The translations under genes and the position numbers were made by a program. Positions 6,060-14,255 of a stretch of 29,542 nucleotides of DNA are shown here, one piece after another. Each line of letters opens with the position of its first letter. Positions within the stretch are counted from its first letter, which is position 1. The DNA comes from a virus: the IMG/VR virus record IMGVR_UViG_3300042311_000104, positions 1 through 29,542 of that record; one strand, written 5' to 3'. Under the pieces are notes generated by a model that did no database searches, had not been told where the DNA came from, and saw only the letters and a list, made by a program, of their open reading frames with translations.

Positions 6060-8321
6060 TTATGCTACTGCCCGAATCATTTTGGTAAGCAGAACACGGT
6101 TTGCTTGCTTTCCGTTCTGCATCTTTTTGAATGCTTGGAAGATTTGCTTCGTATTCTCACTATCAACCTGCAAAGTATCAGCGCCAATCTGAAGGTTCTT
6201 GCCACCTGGAACGAGGAAGCGATTGTGGAACCCACCGTGGTTGTCGAGAGTGAACACACGGTCCTTGACCCATTCTGTCTTCCACTTGGCATCGAAATTG
6301 AAGTCATCACCGAGCATACGACGAGCAGTATGCTTTTCGCTGTATCCTACGATGAAGAAATTGATCACTCGCGAACCAGTCACCTGACCGTAGAGTTCGA
6401 GCAATGCCTTCGAGTAGGCAGAGCGCATACCCTTATCGCGGTCATACTTCACAGTAACCGACTTACGAGTCTTAGCATCTTCAATAGTCAGATTGCTATT
6501 GCCGTAGTAGTTATAGGTATTGGTGTTAAAGTTATTGTCACCGTCACCATCAGTCAAGAACACGGTCGACAGAACTTCGAGACGATGCTTCGAGCGGAAC
6601 TGTTCAGCAATCGAGCGAGCAACGATAACTGATTCCTCGAGAGGAGTCGAACCAAGACCGAAGTGATCAGGATACCTGTAAATCAGATTTTTATAACTAC
6701 CATACGAACGACGATTTTCATATGCATGACCAAGATGCAGCAACTTTTTTACAGCATTATTAAACTGTGCACTAGAGCAACTCCCGTCGAGGAACTGATA
6801 CAAGAAGAAATTTGAATCAGCAATCTGGATATCGTTCTTGTTTTCACCAGTGGTAATTTCACGATGTTCACGATTGTGCGCAGGGAATGCAGACTTAGCA
6901 AACTGGTTATTGATGAAACCGTAAACTTCCAACGGGATACGAACCTTACGGCAGAACATTGCCAGCGTAACCATCTGCTCAATCGTGCCTTTCATGTTCA
7001 TGTCCATAGAACCAGACATGTCGAGGAACATAAGCATGCCATGGTTCTTACCGTTAGGCATAATGGTGTGACGAGCGAACAAATCTTCGCTGATCTTATG
7101 TGCCCACAAACGATCAGTGTCAAGACGACCAGTCTTAGCAACAGTCGCACGAGCAAACTCAGATGCCTTACGACGCATTTCGAATTCTTGAACCATCAGA
7201 TTGATATACTTTTGGTTGTTCGCACGAAATTCGTTGTAAACCTTAGTTGCATCAGTTTCAGAATTGACAGTGTTGTAACCATCACGAACAGTAATCTTGA
7301 TGCTATCAATCACCCGTTTCATTGGAATAATATAGTCAGAAGGTTTTACGATCGTCAGGTTGCCATAGACATATGGACGCGACTTATCATCGACCAGTTC
7401 GTCTTCACGATTGCGGAAGTGTTCGTCGGTTTCAGCGATAGGATTTTCGTTGTAATAAGGTTCTTCTTGAAACCCCTTTGAACCATCTGGTTCGCGCGAA
7501 TCATATTCTTGATCGTCGCCATTTTCACCAGATTCATCTTCATCAGTTTCAGAGGTGGTGTTCTCATTGTCAGTTTCGTCAGTCATTCCACCCGATTGAC
7601 CTTCGCCATCTTGCGTGTCATCGGTTTCTTCCGACTCATCATCAGACTGACCATCAGAGGTTTCGGAAGGAGCAGAGGAAGATGAGTCCATGTCGAATTC
7701 ATCACCCATCATACCACCGAGTTGATCCATCAACTCATCAAAGGCAGTTTCTTCGGGAGTCTGTTCAGTCTTAGCGAGACCGTAGAGTTCGGTTGCCAAC
7801 GCCGAAACTTCTTCCCAAGTTTCTAGAACGTCGATGCGGCGCAGGATTGCCTTCTCATCTTCCGAGAACTGAATGTTCAGGAAAGCACCAACCTTGTAAT
7901 AAAGGTTGACACGGTCGATGAAGCGAAGTGTATCGAGGTCGCGACCCTCTACGCCGAAGAAGTTACGCTCAAAGAGTTCCTTGTAACCAGCGTAGAAGTT
8001 CTTGCGAATTCCAGGATACTTGTCCTTAACCTTACGCTCAATACGAGCATCTTCGAGAATGTTTAGGAACGACTTGATACCGTTACCACCTTCGTTGATG
8101 GCATCGTGCCAACCTTCGGCGGGAGTGTAGAGAGCGTGACCGATTTCATGACCGATAAGCAGGTCATAGAGGTCAGCAGACATTTCCTTCCAGATAGGAA
8201 GGATCAACGCACGGTCTTGAAGGTTGAACGCTGCGGTTGCAACCTTCTGGTGCTCAATGCGGATATTCTCGGAAGCAAGCAACTTAGCGAGAATGGACTT
8301 TTCAGAATTAGAAACAGACAT
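6060..8321 (-). CDS. cobT: CobT-like protein: HExxH metallopeptidase-like domain plus VWA domain
   Basis: 753 residues from the ATG at 8321 (a GTG precedes it; GAGG is seven bases before the ATG). N-terminal domain has HEIGH at about 58-62 and LEDARIE near 89-95, a gluzincin-like zinc site. A highly acidic Ser/Asp/Glu linker covers about 205-300. The C-terminal half has a VWA domain with MIDAS motif DMSGS near 434 and TDGDGD near 607. Annotated relatives are CobT-like cobaltochelatase subunits. With the downstream AAA+ ATPase this forms a MoxR/VWA-type machine; the intact HExxH suggests proteolysis or metal insertion. It has its own early promoter at 8351-8379. Confidence 0.88.
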   Translation of the reverse strand: MSVSNSEKSILAKLLASENIRIEHQKVATAAFNLQDRALILPIWKEMSADLYDLLIGHEIGHALYTPAEGWHDAINEGGNGIKSFLNILEDARIERKVKDKYPGIRKNFYAGYKELFERNFFGVEGRDLDTLRFIDRVNLYYKVGAFLNIQFSEDEKAILRRIDVLETWEEVSALATELYGLAKTEQTPEETAFDELMDQLGGMMGDEFDMDSSSSAPSETSDGQSDDESEETDDTQDGEGQSGGMTDETDNENTTSETDEDESGENGDDQEYDSREPDGSKGFQEEPYYNENPIAETDEHFRNREDELVDDKSRPYVYGNLTIVKPSDYIIPMKRVIDSIKITVRDGYNTVNSETDATKVYNEFRANNQKYINLMVQEFEMRRKASEFARATVAKTGRLDTDRLWAHKISEDLFARHTIMPNGKNHGMLMFLDMSGSMDMNMKGTIEQMVTLAMFCRKVRIPLEVYGFINNQFAKSAFPAHNREHREITTGENKNDIQIADSNFFLYQFLDGSCSSAQFNNAVKKLLHLGHAYENRRSYGSYKNLIYRYPDHFGLGSTPLEESVIVARSIAEQFRSKHRLEVLSTVFLTDGDGDNNFNTNTYNYYGNSNLTIEDAKTRKSVTVKYDRDKGMRSAYSKALLELYGQVTGSRVINFFIVGYSEKHTARRMLGDDFNFDAKWKTEWVKDRVFTLDNHGGFHNRFLVPGGKNLQIGADTLQVDSENTKQIFQAFKKMQNGKQANRVLLTKMIRAVA

Positions 8322-8350
8322 CACAAAACCTCATCATCAATTTATATTCC

Positions 8351-8379
8351 ATTCTACCCCAAAATGAGATAAAAGTCAA
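8351..8379 (-). promoter_or_regulatory. Early sigma-70-like promoter for cobT-like gene
   Basis: Minus strand TTGACT (8379-8374), 17-base spacer ending GGGG, TAGAAT (8356-8351); 30 bases before the ATG. Confidence 0.8.
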
Positions 8380-8403
8380 CACTTATTTTGAGATTTTTGT
8401 AAA

Positions 8404-8760
8404 TTAATAACAGGCAGTGACCCTTGCGTATCGCACGAAACGACCGTAAGAATCATACAGCGGTTCAAATTTCTCGTAACAAGTAGGTTCTGGTATACGA
8501 CGATAGTGATAGTCATATTCGCGGTCATAGACTTCACGATCGGTTGCACGATCGTTGCGACGATTACTGTTTGTGGCGGCACCAAGAATGAATGCACCTA
8601 CGCCGATAGCGATTGCCTCGCCTGTGCTAATGCGTGAACGTTTTTCGCGTCGTTCCTTGCGCTGTTCCCATCCATATCCATCGCGGTTGCGTGCTTCAGC
8701 AGCAACAGGAACAAAGGCAACACTCAGAGCAACTAAACTTACAACAACTGTCTTAATCAT
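8404..8760 (-). CDS. Small secreted/periplasmic protein with signal peptide
   Basis: 118 residues. The N-terminus MIKTVVVSLVALSVAFVPVA followed by AEA fits a Sec signal peptide with cleavage near residue 23. A very basic stretch (RKERREKRSR) leads to a Gly/Ala-rich hydrophobic segment (GEAIAIGVGAFILGAA) and an Arg/Tyr-rich C-terminal part with two cysteines (PTCYEKFEPL and TACY). No family is recognised. GGAG precedes the ATG and an early promoter lies at 8783-8811. It is followed directly by the next promoter, so it is a single-gene unit. Such exported early proteins may alter the host envelope; this is inference. Confidence 0.75.
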   Translation of the reverse strand: MIKTVVVSLVALSVAFVPVAAEARNRDGYGWEQRKERREKRSRISTGEAIAIGVGAFILGAATNSNRRNDRATDREVYDREYDYHYRRIPEPTCYEKFEPLYDSYGRFVRYARVTACY

Positions 8761-8782
8761 AACTTTCTCCTTCTATTATTCC

Positions 8783-8811
8783 ATTCTACCTTAAAACCTG
8801 ACAAAAGTCAA
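8783..8811 (-). promoter_or_regulatory. Early sigma-70-like promoter for the secreted protein gene
   Basis: Minus strand TTGACT (8811-8806), 17-base spacer ending GG, TAGAAT (8788-8783); the -35 box is just after the stop of the HAD gene. Confidence 0.78.
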
Positions 8812-8815
8812 GCCC

Positions 8816-9430
8816 TTATTTACGATATCTTGTCATCGTTCCATCATGATGTGCAAGGTATGCTTCAAAATCAATATCAGGATATTCAGTCTTTAAACCT
8901 AGTAGCATATCTAGATTTGAGATTGCATCATCGAACAGACGGACACGAGCGTATTTACCCGTTTCGAGATACTGTTTGATAACGATTTTCTTACCCGCAG
9001 CAGAGTTAGGAGCATCGAGATTACCTGAACGATGAACGTGCACATCATCAATGTCAATTCCCTGTTGACGGAAAGTGTCTAGGAAAGTTTCGCGGTCATC
9101 GAAGTCTGAGCGAGCAGTAATGATAATCATCTTACTACCAGCACGATTCTTAATGTTTTTGTGGATTGCTTTCGCCTTCGCGATTGCCCGAACGATAGGT
9201 TCAGAGGTGTCGCGGAAATGCTTCGCGTCTTTGAATTCAACGAAGTCGTAGGTCTCTCCAGGTTTCCGAGTGTATGTATTATACTCGGTATTGGAAAGTT
9301 TCTTTACCAGTTTGCCGTCCTTGACAACATGGATTTGTGCCTTTGTGTTAAAGAGGGTCTCGTCAATATCCCAAATGGTCAGACCAGCACCCTCTTTAGA
9401 CTCAGCAATATAATCTTTAAATTTTATCAT
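8816..9430 (-). CDS. HAD-superfamily hydrolase
   Basis: 204 residues. HAD motif I is WDIDETLF with nucleophile D21 and acid/base D23; motif II is MIIITARSDF; a later LFDDAISNLDML gives the acidic motif IV. This is the layout of small phage HAD phosphatases and polynucleotide 3'-phosphatase-like domains; the substrate cannot be told from sequence. There is no Shine-Dalgarno: the -10 box of its promoter ends six bases before the ATG, which suggests a leaderless message. The N-terminus MIKFKDYIAE leaves no alternative nearby start. Confidence 0.85.
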   Translation of the reverse strand: MIKFKDYIAESKEGAGLTIWDIDETLFNTKAQIHVVKDGKLVKKLSNTEYNTYTRKPGETYDFVEFKDAKHFRDTSEPIVRAIAKAKAIHKNIKNRAGSKMIIITARSDFDDRETFLDTFRQQGIDIDDVHVHRSGNLDAPNSAAGKKIVIKQYLETGKYARVRLFDDAISNLDMLLGLKTEYPDIDFEAYLAHHDGTMTRYRK

Positions 9431-9436
9431 ACAGAC

Positions 9437-9465
9437 AGTATACCTGATTTTTTTAGAAAAGTCAA
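9437..9465 (-). promoter_or_regulatory. Early sigma-70-like promoter, leaderless start of HAD gene
   Basis: Minus strand TTGACT (9465-9460), 17-base spacer ending GG, TATACT (9442-9437), six bases GTCTGT, then ATG at 9430. The expected transcription start coincides with the start codon. Confidence 0.78.
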
Positions 9466-9471
9466 GCCTAT

Positions 9472-10068
9472 TTATGCTGCAGAAGATATCTTTTTTCTAC
9501 TTTTTTTCACAGGAGTTTCTTGACTCTTGATTCGGTTTGCCAAACGTTTGGCAACCTCCTCTGCATCTAACCAGATGTCCTTATTGTCTAGCATCGATTT
9601 AATCTCTGCTTCTGTTAAGAAATCCTTATAGAATGAGGTAAACAACTTCTCAGACCACGCACGGAAATGAGTAATCTGGTCATACATTTCGCCACCCTTA
9701 CCAATTGTTCCGCTTGAATAGTTATGGAACATGAACATGGTATGGTCGGAGAGTTCAAACTGGTCTGCAGTCAGGAAGATAAGAGTGGCAGCACTCATAC
9801 AAATACCCTCGACGGAACAGACGATAGTGGCATTTGATTCCTGAATCGCACGAACCAACTGGAGAGCAGAGAACAAGTCACCACCTTCGCTGTTAATACG
9901 GATGTAAACGATATCGTTCTCTCCGACCGAACGGAGAACCTGAAACCACTCAATGTATTCTTCTGCTTCTTTTATCTCTCCGCAGAGATAGAAATTAAAA
10001 ATCCTCGCAGCAGGTTCTGCAAAAAACTTTTGTTTATGTGGAGGTAAGGGATGGTCAAACTCGTTCAT
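9472..10068 (-). CDS. clpP: ClpP-like serine protease
   Basis: 198 residues. ClpP fold signature: INSEGGDLFSALQLVRAI, nucleophile S92 in ICMSAATL, H115 in MFMFHNYSSG, and an acidic residue near DNKDIWLDAEE (about 161-170). The C-terminus is Lys/Arg-rich. Phage ClpP-like proteins cleave capsid proteins or substitute for host ClpP subunits; here the prohead protease role is filled by gp21, so a regulatory or host-takeover role is more likely. The start at 10068 overlaps the upstream gene by 14 bases; a longer frame to 10152 lies wholly inside that gene and is less likely. Confidence 0.88.
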   Translation of the reverse strand: MNEFDHPLPPHKQKFFAEPAARIFNFYLCGEIKEAEEYIEWFQVLRSVGENDIVYIRINSEGGDLFSALQLVRAIQESNATIVCSVEGICMSAATLIFLTADQFELSDHTMFMFHNYSSGTIGKGGEMYDQITHFRAWSEKLFTSFYKDFLTEAEIKSMLDNKDIWLDAEEVAKRLANRIKSQETPVKKSRKKISSAA

Positions 10069-10420
10069 AGTATCTCGTGATTGCCGTGATTTTATCAATT
10101 TGTGCGTCAATAGTTTTAGTCCTTGTTGCACCTGGCCAATGAATGTAATCACGCTCAGGATTTTTCTTCAAATTATAAAGCAGAGGTAAAATCATATCCT
10201 CTACCTCCTTCAACTTCGATGAAACTTCTTGTTGCAGTAGCGCCTTATGTTCAGCAACAATTCCTGTTGCATCTGTACCCGTTATTCTCGCAGAGAGTTC
10301 AGCGAGTTTCGCCATAATTTCATCTTGCGCACCAGTGTCTATTTGCTGCGCTGGTTGTTGGATAATTGTTTCGGTTGGATCCTCGAATGTGAATCCAAAA
10401 TCATACGTTTTGTCGGACAT
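10055..10420 (-). CDS. Conserved-looking T4-like phage protein, 121 residues
   Basis: Not assigned to a named family. The N-terminus is acidic and Gln/Thr-rich (SDKTYDFGFTFEDPTE), the middle is helical (QDEIMAKLAELSARI and EHKALLQQEVSSKLKEVEDM), and the C-terminus has LKKNPERDYIHWPG followed by a helix. The NPERDYIHWPG-type segment is reminiscent of uncharacterised proteins of aquatic T4-like phages. Its start lies inside the 3' end of the peptide deformylase gene and its end overlaps the ClpP-like gene, so it is translated within that operon. The function is unknown; a structural or adaptor role through the helices is possible. Confidence 0.75.
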   Translation of the reverse strand: MSDKTYDFGFTFEDPTETIIQQPAQQIDTGAQDEIMAKLAELSARITGTDATGIVAEHKALLQQEVSSKLKEVEDMILPLLYNLKKNPERDYIHWPGATRTKTIDAQIDKITAITRYYERV

Positions 10421-10916
10421 ATTTTTGAATATACCTTTTTGCTCGTTTTTCTAGAGATTTGATTGCCATATCGCGCTTCAGTTTTGATGCTCTATCCAAA
10501 AAATTCAACCCGACCATATGATCGTATTCATGGAGAGCGATTCTTGCCTCTAGACCAACAAGTTGCTCAACAACATATTCACCCTTGACATTACGATATG
10601 AAATGGTAACTTCTTCTGGTCGACGAATATTTACCCACATACCTGGAAGACTCAAACAACCTTCAGTCGCCATGCTCGTTTTATCCGACAAAGCAACAAC
10701 AGTTGGGTTAAAGATATTCTTTCGATTGGTTTCATCAGTCCCCATTACGAAAACCTTTGCATTGATACCAACCTGATTGGCAGAAAGACCAAGACCCTTC
10801 AGTTCTCGACACTTTGCCCAGAGAGTATCAACGAGTTCTTGCGCATTCTGGGTTTCAAAATCAAATTCAGCAGGGATCTCTCTCAATACGGGATCGTTAA
10901 TTTTCAACAGTTCCAT
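10401..10916 (-). CDS. def: Peptide deformylase
   Basis: 171 residues with all three deformylase motifs: GLGLSANQ (about 41-48), EGCLS (85-89, metal-binding Cys87) and HEYDH (129-133, two metal-binding His and catalytic Glu). The enzyme removes the formyl group from nascent protein N-termini. Phage deformylases are well known in cyanophages, where they may help D1 synthesis, but they occur in other marine phages. The ATG overlaps the gp46 stop (TAATG), so it is coupled to the gp47-gp46 operon. It is full length with no truncation. Confidence 0.95.
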   Translation of the reverse strand: MELLKINDPVLREIPAEFDFETQNAQELVDTLWAKCRELKGLGLSANQVGINAKVFVMGTDETNRKNIFNPTVVALSDKTSMATEGCLSLPGMWVNIRRPEEVTISYRNVKGEYVVEQLVGLEARIALHEYDHMVGLNFLDRASKLKRDMAIKSLEKRAKRYIQKYVRQNV

Positions 10917-12631
10917 TATACCACCATTTCACTATAGTTATTTTTCTTTTCGAACTTGATCAGACTGCGGAACTTATCGAACAGTTGATCGCCCTTATGA
11001 CTGATAACAAACGTATTTGTTTCCTCTCCAAGAGTATCTAACAACGCCATGACGTAATCAGTTCCGTTATTATCTAGAGAACTGTCGAACACTTCATCAA
11101 GAATCAGTAGGTTAGTCGCAACGCTGTTCTTCATCTTAGCGATTGTGCGCCAAGTAAACAGCAGTGCCAAGTCAATTCTTTGCTTCTCACCCTCGCTGAA
11201 CGAAGCATAACTGAAGTCATCGCGATGACGAGACTTGATTGTCTCGTCAAACTTCTCGTCTAGATTAAACTGAACGAAGAAGTCCATGGCAGTTAGATAT
11301 TTATTTACCAATTTATTGATAACTGGAAGGTATTGCCGAATAATTTTAGTCTTAATACCAGTGTCCTTGAGAAGCATCGAAACAGCGTCCATGTAATGTT
11401 TTTCTTCATTCAGTTTCGCTTTCTCGGAATTCTGCGCAAGAACATCTTTCGCGAACATCTTTAGTTTATCTTTCTCACCATCAATGTCTGCAGTCTTAGT
11501 AGTGATGTCATTCAGTTCTAGATTTAGTGCTTGAATCAATCTCTGTTGAACAATAATTTCGTTATTGTTCGCGATAATCTCTGCACTTAACTCAGAAATT
11601 TGTTCGGAGAGAGTCTCATTTTCCGCGATAAGTTCCTCAAGTTTTGTAAATTCTTCCTGTAACTTATCCATTCCCGAAGATAGTTCTTCGATTTTCTCTT
11701 GTCTGGATGATACGATGGTTTCTTTATGATCGTGAGCAATGCCTTGCTGGCACGTCGGACATTCGTCTGTCTCATTGTAGAACGAAACCTCCTTTTTGAG
11801 ATCTCGGAGTTGGGTGGAAAATTTGGTTTTAAAAGATTCGAGTTTCTTTTGTTTTGCACTGAGATCTCCAAGTGCTGCCTTGGCAGCTTCGTGCGTAATC
11901 TTTTTGCCTTCGAGTACTCCAATAAGATTCTGAAAACTGGCGATGGATAGTTCACCTTCTTCGATTCGAGATTGTATCTCATCCGATCGTTTCTCCTTGT
12001 TCGTCTCAAGAGTGTCTACATACTCTTTTTGTAGAGTCGCTTTCTGTTTCAAAATTTCTAGGCGACTATCTGCACCAGTCAACTTATCTTTGATTTCAAT
12101 AATCTTGTCTTTCAATACACTATTCATCGTAGTGAAGATCTGAATGTCAAGAATGTCTTCAATAATTTCCCGACGAGTAAACGCAGGAAGTTGCATGAAT
12201 GGTGTAAAAGATGCGCTTCCTAGAATAACAATCTGGGTGAACGACTTATAATTCATCTTCAGAATTGATTCTTCGAGATACTTCTGGTAGTCTCGAGCAG
12301 CAGCGTCTTGATTGAGGAGTTCGCCATCTGCATAAATCTCAAAGAGATTCGGACGAATACCTCGCACAATCTTATATGACTTGCGACCAGTTTGAAATTC
12401 AATTTCGACCAGCAAGTTCTTCTTGTTAATTGAGTTGATCAACTGTGGTTTGTTGATGTTACGAAACGGTTTATTAAACAGCGCAAAGCAAAGCGCATCG
12501 AGCATAGTCGATTTACCACCGCCATTCTCGCCAACGATTAGGGTGCTAGGTGAACGGTCCAATTTAATTTCTGTAAACTGGTTGCCCGTCGACAACATAT
12601 TTTTCCATCGAATAGTATTAAAATTAATCAT
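10916..12631 (-). CDS. 46: Recombination endonuclease subunit, Rad50/SbcC-like (gp46)
   Basis: 571 residues (T4 gp46 is 560). Walker A GENGGGKS at about 34-41, long coiled coil about 170-420 with zinc hook CPTC at 291-294 in the middle, then signature FSEGEKQRIDLALLF and Walker B LLILDEVFD in the C-terminal lobe. With gp47 it resects double-strand breaks to feed UvsX/UvsY recombination and recombination-dependent replication, and helps degrade host DNA. The start overlaps the gp47 stop (ATGA). Confidence 0.96.
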   Translation of the reverse strand: MINFNTIRWKNMLSTGNQFTEIKLDRSPSTLIVGENGGGKSTMLDALCFALFNKPFRNINKPQLINSINKKNLLVEIEFQTGRKSYKIVRGIRPNLFEIYADGELLNQDAAARDYQKYLEESILKMNYKSFTQIVILGSASFTPFMQLPAFTRREIIEDILDIQIFTTMNSVLKDKIIEIKDKLTGADSRLEILKQKATLQKEYVDTLETNKEKRSDEIQSRIEEGELSIASFQNLIGVLEGKKITHEAAKAALGDLSAKQKKLESFKTKFSTQLRDLKKEVSFYNETDECPTCQQGIAHDHKETIVSSRQEKIEELSSGMDKLQEEFTKLEELIAENETLSEQISELSAEIIANNNEIIVQQRLIQALNLELNDITTKTADIDGEKDKLKMFAKDVLAQNSEKAKLNEEKHYMDAVSMLLKDTGIKTKIIRQYLPVINKLVNKYLTAMDFFVQFNLDEKFDETIKSRHRDDFSYASFSEGEKQRIDLALLFTWRTIAKMKNSVATNLLILDEVFDSSLDNNGTDYVMALLDTLGEETNTFVISHKGDQLFDKFRSLIKFEKKNNYSEMVV

Positions 12632-13683
12632 ACAGTAACGTTCTGTGCCTCAACATAGAGAGTTTGTAGAATAGATTTGATTCTAGTCTTTTCTAGGTCA
12701 GTGGAAATAGTATCGACGAAATCTGACAGAACAGTCATAGTATCCTCGACATTAAATTCTTCTTCACCTATTGCTTCAGTTTCAAACTCAGAGAAGTCTT
12801 CAATAATCTTTAGTTCGAGAAGATTGCAGTCATAGAGTTTATCTACAAAACGGTCAAACTTATAGAAGTCAGTTTTCTTAACAACAACTAATCGAACGCA
12901 ACATCCAACAAGTGCACTAACATCAAGCAAACTAGGATCATCAGTAGTGTCGTCATAATAGATTTTATGGAAGATGCGATTTGGATTCTCAAAGAATTCT
13001 ACCTCGTTTGTTTCCGTATCATATAAGTGATACCCTCTAGGGTCATTATAATCAGACCAAGTAAACTCATAGGTATTACCAAGATACAGAATATTGCCAG
13101 TGCGACTGCGATGGTGGAAGTGACCAGAACAAACGAGAGGAAATCTATCAAAATGTTTTGTATCCATTCCATGGTCATTCGTATGCCCACGATACATTTG
13201 GAAACCTGCAAATTCAAAGTGTCCAAATACGGCTTGTGCATTTGAGGCATTAACAATCTCCATAGTTTGGTCATAGTTACCCGAACAAATCCAAGGAACT
13301 AGTAGTAGGTTTTTACCATCAACGATAATATCTTCTGTCTCAGAATAGGTAATTACGTTAGGATATTCGCGCAGCAACAAATCAAGTGCATTGACTTCGT
13401 TGGTGTTCTTAAAGAAAGTGTCGTGGTTTCCTGCGATCATATGAACGTCGATGCCAAGTTCGACAGTTCGATCGAAGAAATACTCACGACACTTCTTCAG
13501 TGTATTAAAATTAATATATTTCCGACGATCAAAGACGTCACCAAGATGGATGATTGTCTTAATCTGTTCACGCTCAAGGTGAGGAAAGAAAACTTCTGTA
13601 TAGAATTTATTAAAGAAGTTATCAAACGGAATTGAATCCGATCGTGCCCCGAAGTGGGTGTCGGTAATTAGTGCAACTTTCAT
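12628..13683 (-). CDS. 47: Recombination endonuclease subunit, Mre11/SbcD-like (gp47)
   Basis: 351 residues (T4 gp47 is 339). Metallophosphoesterase motifs in order: TDTHFG (residues 7-12), HLGDVFDRR, MIAGNHD and the paired histidines in CSGHFHHRSR. It binds two metal ions and supplies the nuclease of the gp46/gp47 complex. It is coupled on both sides: its ATG overlaps the stop of the 62-residue gene, and its stop overlaps gp46. Confidence 0.96.
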   Translation of the reverse strand: MKVALITDTHFGARSDSIPFDNFFNKFYTEVFFPHLEREQIKTIIHLGDVFDRRKYINFNTLKKCREYFFDRTVELGIDVHMIAGNHDTFFKNTNEVNALDLLLREYPNVITYSETEDIIVDGKNLLLVPWICSGNYDQTMEIVNASNAQAVFGHFEFAGFQMYRGHTNDHGMDTKHFDRFPLVCSGHFHHRSRTGNILYLGNTYEFTWSDYNDPRGYHLYDTETNEVEFFENPNRIFHKIYYDDTTDDPSLLDVSALVGCCVRLVVVKKTDFYKFDRFVDKLYDCNLLELKIIEDFSEFETEAIGEEEFNVEDTMTVLSDFVDTISTDLEKTRIKSILQTLYVEAQNVTV

Positions 13684-13868
13684 ACAGTACGAATCGCTAC
13701 CTTGATGTCTCGATAAAATTGATCGAGGATTTCGCGCACCTTTGCCTTTTCAGAAGGTGATGCGCCAGTGATAGAAATATAGATGTTGCTGTTGATAGAA
13801 GTTTCACCAACAGTGCGATCAGAATCGCTATCCATGTCATTATGTAGAATTTGTGTTTCGATAATCAT
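13680..13868 (-). CDS. Small hypothetical protein, 62 residues
   Basis: Starts MIIETQILHNDMDSDSDRTV; a beta-like core (SNIYISITGASP) precedes a helix SEKAKVREILDQFYRDIKVA. No known motif. The ATG at 13868 is chosen because the longer frame to 13922 overlaps the neighbouring gene fully. It begins eight bases after that gene and its TGA overlaps the gp47 ATG, so it is a leader cistron of the gp47-gp46 operon. Function is unknown. Confidence 0.7.
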   Translation of the reverse strand: MIIETQILHNDMDSDSDRTVGETSINSNIYISITGASPSEKAKVREILDQFYRDIKVAIRTV

Positions 13869-13875
13869 CGTAACC

Positions 13876-14196
13876 TCACTTCGCTGGAGTGGTTGCGGTG
13901 ACAGGTGCAGGTTCAACTGCATTCTGAATTACATCGACAGCTTCAGGTGCTGGTAATTCATCGTCTCCAGCAAGATGCACAAGATTGATTCGACCATCAC
14001 AGAGCATGTAGTGTTGATCAACACCAAGTCGACTTGACTCAAGATAGATACATCCAGGATTTTGACGGGTAACTTGTGTTACTTTATTCTCGTGTCGAGC
14101 GACCGAAAATAAAAGCAAAAACAGTGGAATAACAATAAGTGCAGCGAGTGCAATGGCACCAGTATTTTTGCTGACCCAATCATAAAATTTACTCAT
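13876..14196 (-). CDS. Single-span membrane protein
   Basis: 106 residues. A basic/polar N-terminus MSKFYDWVSKNTG is followed by a strong membrane helix AIALAALIVIPLFLLLFSV (about 14-32), then a basic ARHENK and an about 70-residue soluble part with two Cys (GCIYLES, LCDGRI). The Pro/Ala-rich C-terminus looks disordered. GGAGG precedes the ATG at 14196; a longer frame to 14238 has no such site and enters the promoter region. It is transcribed from 14227-14255 as first gene before gp47-gp46. No family is recognised. Confidence 0.75.
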   Translation of the reverse strand: MSKFYDWVSKNTGAIALAALIVIPLFLLLFSVARHENKVTQVTRQNPGCIYLESSRLGVDQHYMLCDGRINLVHLAGDDELPAPEAVDVIQNAVEPAPVTATTPAK

Positions 14197-14226
14197 ATAA
14201 ACCTCCATAACATTAATACTAAAACA

Positions 14227-14255
14227 ACTATACCTCATTTAACGTCAAAGGTCAA
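14227..14255 (-). promoter_or_regulatory. Early sigma-70-like promoter for the gp47-gp46 operon
   Basis: Minus strand TTGACC (14255-14250), 17-base spacer ending GG, TATAGT (14232-14227). It overlaps the 3' end of the gp55 reading frame. Confidence 0.7.

Noticed and set aside
6105-6632. 175-codon open frame on the plus strand
   Set aside because: Antisense shadow of the VWA domain region of the CobT-like gene.
6864-7481. 205-codon open frame on the plus strand
   Set aside because: Antisense to the CobT-like gene; no initiation signals or recognisable motifs.
14196-14238. N-terminal extension of the membrane protein gene to 14238
   Set aside because: It would run through the promoter -10 region; the ATG at 14196 has a clear GGAGG and a natural membrane-protein N-terminus.
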